DNA from: an uncultured Clostridia bacterium
GTDB taxonomy: Bacteria; Bacillota; Clostridia; Christensenellales; Aristaeellaceae
Assembly (NCBI GenBank): GCA_947600345.1
Contig: CANQGC010000152.1
Location: 1 to 7,031 of the forward strand
Direction: 5' to 3'
DNA length: 7,031 nt
Both the position numbers and the translations under genes were made by a program. The notes under the pieces were generated by a model, which was given only the letters and a program-made list of their open reading frames with translations, had not been told where the DNA came from and made no database searches. The first letter of the stretch is position 1; every line of letters starts with the position of its first letter. Positions 5,899-7,031 of this stretch are shown piece after piece.

Positions 5899-6207
5899 TC
5901 ACTTCAACAGTCGCTCGATCGCGGCTTGAATCAGCCGCAAATCCTCCGGCTTCAGCCGCGCAAGCTGCTCCACCGTCTGCCGAAGAAGAAGCGGATTCTC
6001 CACCTCTTCCTGAAAGAACTCGGCGGGCGTGATGCCGAAGTAGTCGCAAATGGCCAGGAATTCCGCCATCGAGGGGAGCGTCTTGCCGGACGAGATGTTG
6101 TTGATATAGCCCCGGCTGTGGCCCAGATCGTAGCTCATCTTGTATTCCGAAACGCCCCTTTGCAGCCGCAACCGCGTAATGCGCTCCCGCACAAACTCAG
6201 GCTCCAT
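5899..6207 (-). CDS. XRE-family helix-turn-helix regulator, 102 aa
   Basis: A small DNA-binding protein. Residues ~6-65 form a Cro/C1-type HTH: RERITRLRLQRGVS (helix 1), KMSYDLGHSRGYINNISSGK (helices 2-3, the recognition helix beginning near SRGYI), then LPSMAEFLAICDYFGITPAEFF, the usual end of the fold. The charged C-terminal helix (80-102, RLKPEDLRLIQAAIERLLK) may mediate dimerisation; there is no peptidase, toxin or sensor domain. The ATG is at 6205-6207, with GAGGGGG about 7 bases upstream on the - strand. No partner gene lies beside it. The target is unknown, but autoregulation at the AT-rich divergent promoter region 6279-6307 is plausible. Confidence 0.88.
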   Translation of the reverse strand: MEPEFVRERITRLRLQRGVSEYKMSYDLGHSRGYINNISSGKTLPSMAEFLAICDYFGITPAEFFQEEVENPLLLRQTVEQLARLKPEDLRLIQAAIERLLK

Positions 6208-6278
6208 ATCCTCGCCCCCTCGCTACTAGCATATCGCACCGAAAGGTCGAAATATTCATTTTAATAATGCTGTATTAC

Positions 6279-6307
6279 TTGACTAGACATTATAAAAATG
6301 CTATAAT
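6279..6307 (+). promoter_or_regulatory. Strong sigma-A promoter reading rightward, with a back-to-back - strand -10
   Basis: The + strand has TTGACT (6279-6284), 17 bases, and TATAAT (6302-6307), with a start near 6314. On the - strand another TATAAT lies at 6294-6289, facing the XRE gene, although its -35 region (about 6312-6317) is poor. The two -10 boxes form a perfect dyad, ATTATA-N7-TATAAT. No intact gene follows rightward. Confidence 0.75.
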
Positions 6308-6393
6308 CATCTAAAAGATGTGATGAATGCCATATTTCGCATTTTTAAACTGATCACAGATCGTTCAAGATTTAGAGGTTTCAAGCTTTCCCC

Positions 6394-6465
6394 CTGCGGA
6401 TGGCCTGTGAATCCGGCGTTTTGCGGCCCAGCGGGCCAGCGAAACGCGATTCACGGCCGCCGCAG
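6394..6465. repeat. 72-base imperfect palindrome (about 31 bp hairpin)
   Basis: Successive paired segments: CTGCGG (6394-6399) with CCGCAG (6460-6465); GGCC (6402-6405) with GGCC (6455-6458); GTGAATC (6407-6413) with GATTCAC (6448-6454); GCGTTT (6416-6421) with AAACGC (6442-6447); T6422·G6441; GC with GC; and GGCCC (6425-6429) with GGGCC (6433-6437) around loop AGC. GATGGCC occurs directly repeated at 6399-6405 and 6465-6471. It has no coding content. It could be an inserted palindromic unit or a structured RNA. Confidence 0.75.
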
Positions 6466-6531
6466 ATGGCCCGCGACGAAACCCGCCACGGCAAGGCCCT
6501 CAAGGGCCTGCTGGATCGGTACTTCGGCTGA
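6466..6531 (+). pseudogene. 3'-end relic of a reverse-rubrerythrin (NADH peroxidase-type) gene
   Basis: From ATG 6466 the frame reads MARDETRHGKALKGLLDRYF-G and stops at TGA 6529-6531. This matches the conserved C-terminus of the rubredoxin-first (reverse) rubrerythrins annotated as NADH peroxidase, where EMA(K/R)DEARHG carries the last ExxH iron ligands; E and H are both kept here. The rest of the gene, roughly 160 residues including the rubredoxin domain, is missing: the 72-base palindrome abuts directly upstream and the frame hits a stop at 6373. The same C-terminus (GLLDRYF) is encoded on the opposite strand at the window end with 21 identical bases, so this is a decayed paralogous copy rather than chance. 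Confidence 0.8.
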
Positions 6532-6550
6532 GAAGAAGCGTGACAAGTCT

Positions 6551-6586
6551 AAGCCCCCGGCCTTTGACAGACCGGGGGCTTCCTTG
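6551..6586 (+). terminator. Terminator of the reverse-rubrerythrin relic
   Basis: AAGCCCCCGG (6551-6560) pairs with CCGGGGGCTT (6572-6581), a perfect 10-bp stem with an 11-base loop. It lies 19 bases after the relic's stop and is followed by CCTTG. The stem is the same as that of the terminator at 6948-6976. Confidence 0.7.
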
Positions 6587-6631
6587 TGCATCGATGCGCA
6601 TAGAAGGCGTGAATCGCGCGTGTTTCTTTCC

Positions 6632-6896
6632 AGTTTTGGTAGCGGGGATTAACAAGCTATATATTATCAAAATATAATGCCGTTTTCGCGCCATTTCTCT
6701 TGAATAATGCTCTGTTTTGCTTTCAATCACCGTTAGTTTTACTATAATTTGCTCTGGTTTTGCTTGGAGTTGCTAGAATTCAAGGCAGATTATTATGTAA
6801 AGGGAAGGTAGTTGACAGGGTATTTCGCTACAATTATAATTGATTTCGGAGTCACACGCAGGAATCACACTTTGGTTTTCGCGGGGGAGCGGAGCG
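6632..6896. other. AT-rich gene-free spacer between the inverted copies
   Basis: This 265-base stretch is much more AT-rich than the rest of the window, and no frame gives a convincing protein on either strand. It holds an imperfect direct repeat (AATAATGCTCTG-TTTTGCTT at 6703-6722 and ATAATTTGCTCTGGTTTTGCTT ending 6765), a weak promoter-like pair TTAACA (6649-6654)/TATAAT (6673-6678) with an 18-base spacer, and the consensus promoter at 6812-6840. Confidence 0.6.
6812..6840 (+). promoter_or_regulatory. Perfect consensus sigma-A promoter, rightward, no gene downstream
   Basis: TTGACA (6812-6817), an exact 17-base spacer and TATAAT (6835-6840). Transcription would begin near 6847 and run toward the 3' end of the - strand peroxidase gene, antisense to its terminator and end. 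No start codon with an SD and no recognisable protein follow within the window. Confidence 0.75.
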
Positions 6897-6941
6897 GGAA
6901 AGAATCACACTCGATTCACACCTTCCATTCGCATCGAAGCA

Positions 6942-6976
6942 TAAGAAAGCCCCCGGCCTCTTTCGGACCGGGGGCT
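6942..6976 (-). terminator. Terminator of the - strand reverse-rubrerythrin gene
   Basis: On the - strand AGCCCCCGG (6976-6968) pairs with CCGGGGGCT (6956-6948), followed by TTCTTAT. The 9-bp GC-rich stem and U-rich tail lie about 28 bases after the TAA at 7007-7005. Confidence 0.8.
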
Positions 6977-7004
6977 CAAACTTGCGGCTATGCCGTGTTT
7001 CTTC

Positions 7005-7031
7005 TTACTTGAAGTACCGATCCAGCAGGCC
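7005..7031 (-). CDS. Reverse rubrerythrin / NADH peroxidase-type gene, 3' end only (partial)
   Basis: The - strand reads GLLDRYFK then TAA, entering from beyond the window edge. Only eight codons are visible, so the call rests on three things: the match to the C-terminus of reverse rubrerythrins, the 21-base identity to the longer relic at 6505-6525 (which shows the ExxH ligand motif), and a proper terminator downstream. The final residue is Lys where the relic has Gly. If intact, the gene would encode a peroxide-reducing diiron protein with an N-terminal rubredoxin domain, complementing the classical rubrerythrin at 4435. Confidence 0.65.
   Translation of the reverse strand, partial: GLLDRYFK

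Larger units (their letters stand above)
6314..6586 (+). ncRNA. Candidate untranslated transcript (promoter to terminator, no gene)
   Basis: A near-consensus promoter ends at 6307 and a strong hairpin terminator lies at 6551-6581. The ~270-base transcript would hold an AT-rich 5' part, the 72-base hairpin at 6394-6465 and the reverse-rubrerythrin relic. The only long frame (from GTG 6320/ATG 6323) has no recognisable protein and crosses the hairpin and relic out of frame. A functional RNA is one reading; a decayed gene transcript is the other. Confidence 0.3.
6505..7031. repeat. Inverted duplication of a peroxidase 3' end, terminator and downstream flank
   Basis: The left arm (6505-6631, + strand) matches the right arm (7031-6897, - strand). 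It begins with 21 identical coding bases, then the stop region, then an identical 9-bp terminator stem. A ~50-base flank after the stem matches at 41 positions by hand count (for example CGATGCG, GTGAATCG, TTCTTTCC). The right arm has about 9 extra bases between stop and terminator. The arms are separated by the AT-rich spacer. Confidence 0.8.

Noticed and set aside
6320..6652. 110-codon + strand frame after the rightward promoter
   Set aside because: It has no family resemblance, runs through the palindrome, the relic gene (in another frame) and the terminator, and its later part is Arg/Pro-rich shadow sequence.
6500..6730. 76-codon - strand frame with a hydrophobic segment (HYILIIYSLLIPA)
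   Set aside because: There is no clear SD, it ends inside the antisense of the relic gene and terminator, and the composition changes abruptly along it. It looks like chance in AT-rich DNA.

Overview
The window reads as GC-rich chromosomal DNA of an anaerobic or microaerophilic low-order Bacillota (Clostridia-like) bacterium. The reasons are two distinct rubrerythrin-family genes, a TrmN6 (YabB-type) and an MnmM (YtqB-type) methyltransferase, a ThiT remnant, a VanY-type M15 peptidase, consensus sigma-A promoters and strong Shine-Dalgarno (SD) sequences. No species can be named from sequence alone.

Left part (1-1920, + strand): the 3' part of a multi-repeat peptidoglycan-binding protein ends in an NlpC/P60-like domain that has lost its catalytic Cys and His. 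It overlaps the start of a tRNA-modifying methyltransferase (trmN6) by 4 bases. Next comes a decayed thiamine transporter gene (thiT) that lacks its first half and carries a frameshift.

Middle (1921-5028, + strand): a consensus promoter with an extended -10 and a leader of two mutually exclusive hairpins precede a two-gene unit for exported proteins, a VanY-like D,D-carboxypeptidase and a secreted alpha/beta hydrolase with an N-terminal DUF3887-like domain. A 160-bp fold-back MITE (perfect 16-bp terminal inverted repeats, 4-bp target duplication TGTA) sits exactly on the hydrolase stop codon and preserves it. Rubrerythrin follows; its SD lies in a perfect 11-bp inverted repeat.

Right part (5029-7031): a structured 3' region and terminator, then mnmM from its own promoter, then a convergent XRE-family regulator on the - strand. 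From 6208 to 7004 there is no intact gene, but the stretch is full of structure: back-to-back -10 elements, a 72-base 31-bp hairpin, the last 21 codons of a reverse-rubrerythrin (NADH peroxidase-type) gene, and its terminator. An AT-rich spacer with a perfect consensus promoter follows. The final 27 bases are the 3' end of what appears to be another copy of the same peroxidase gene on the - strand. The two gene ends, their terminators and about 50 bases beyond are homologous, so this is an inverted segmental duplication of which the left copy is a relic.

Functional themes are cell-wall turnover (first gene, vanY-like), tRNA modification (trmN6, mnmM) and peroxide/oxygen defence (rubrerythrin plus reverse rubrerythrin). 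The most unusual content is in the non-coding DNA.
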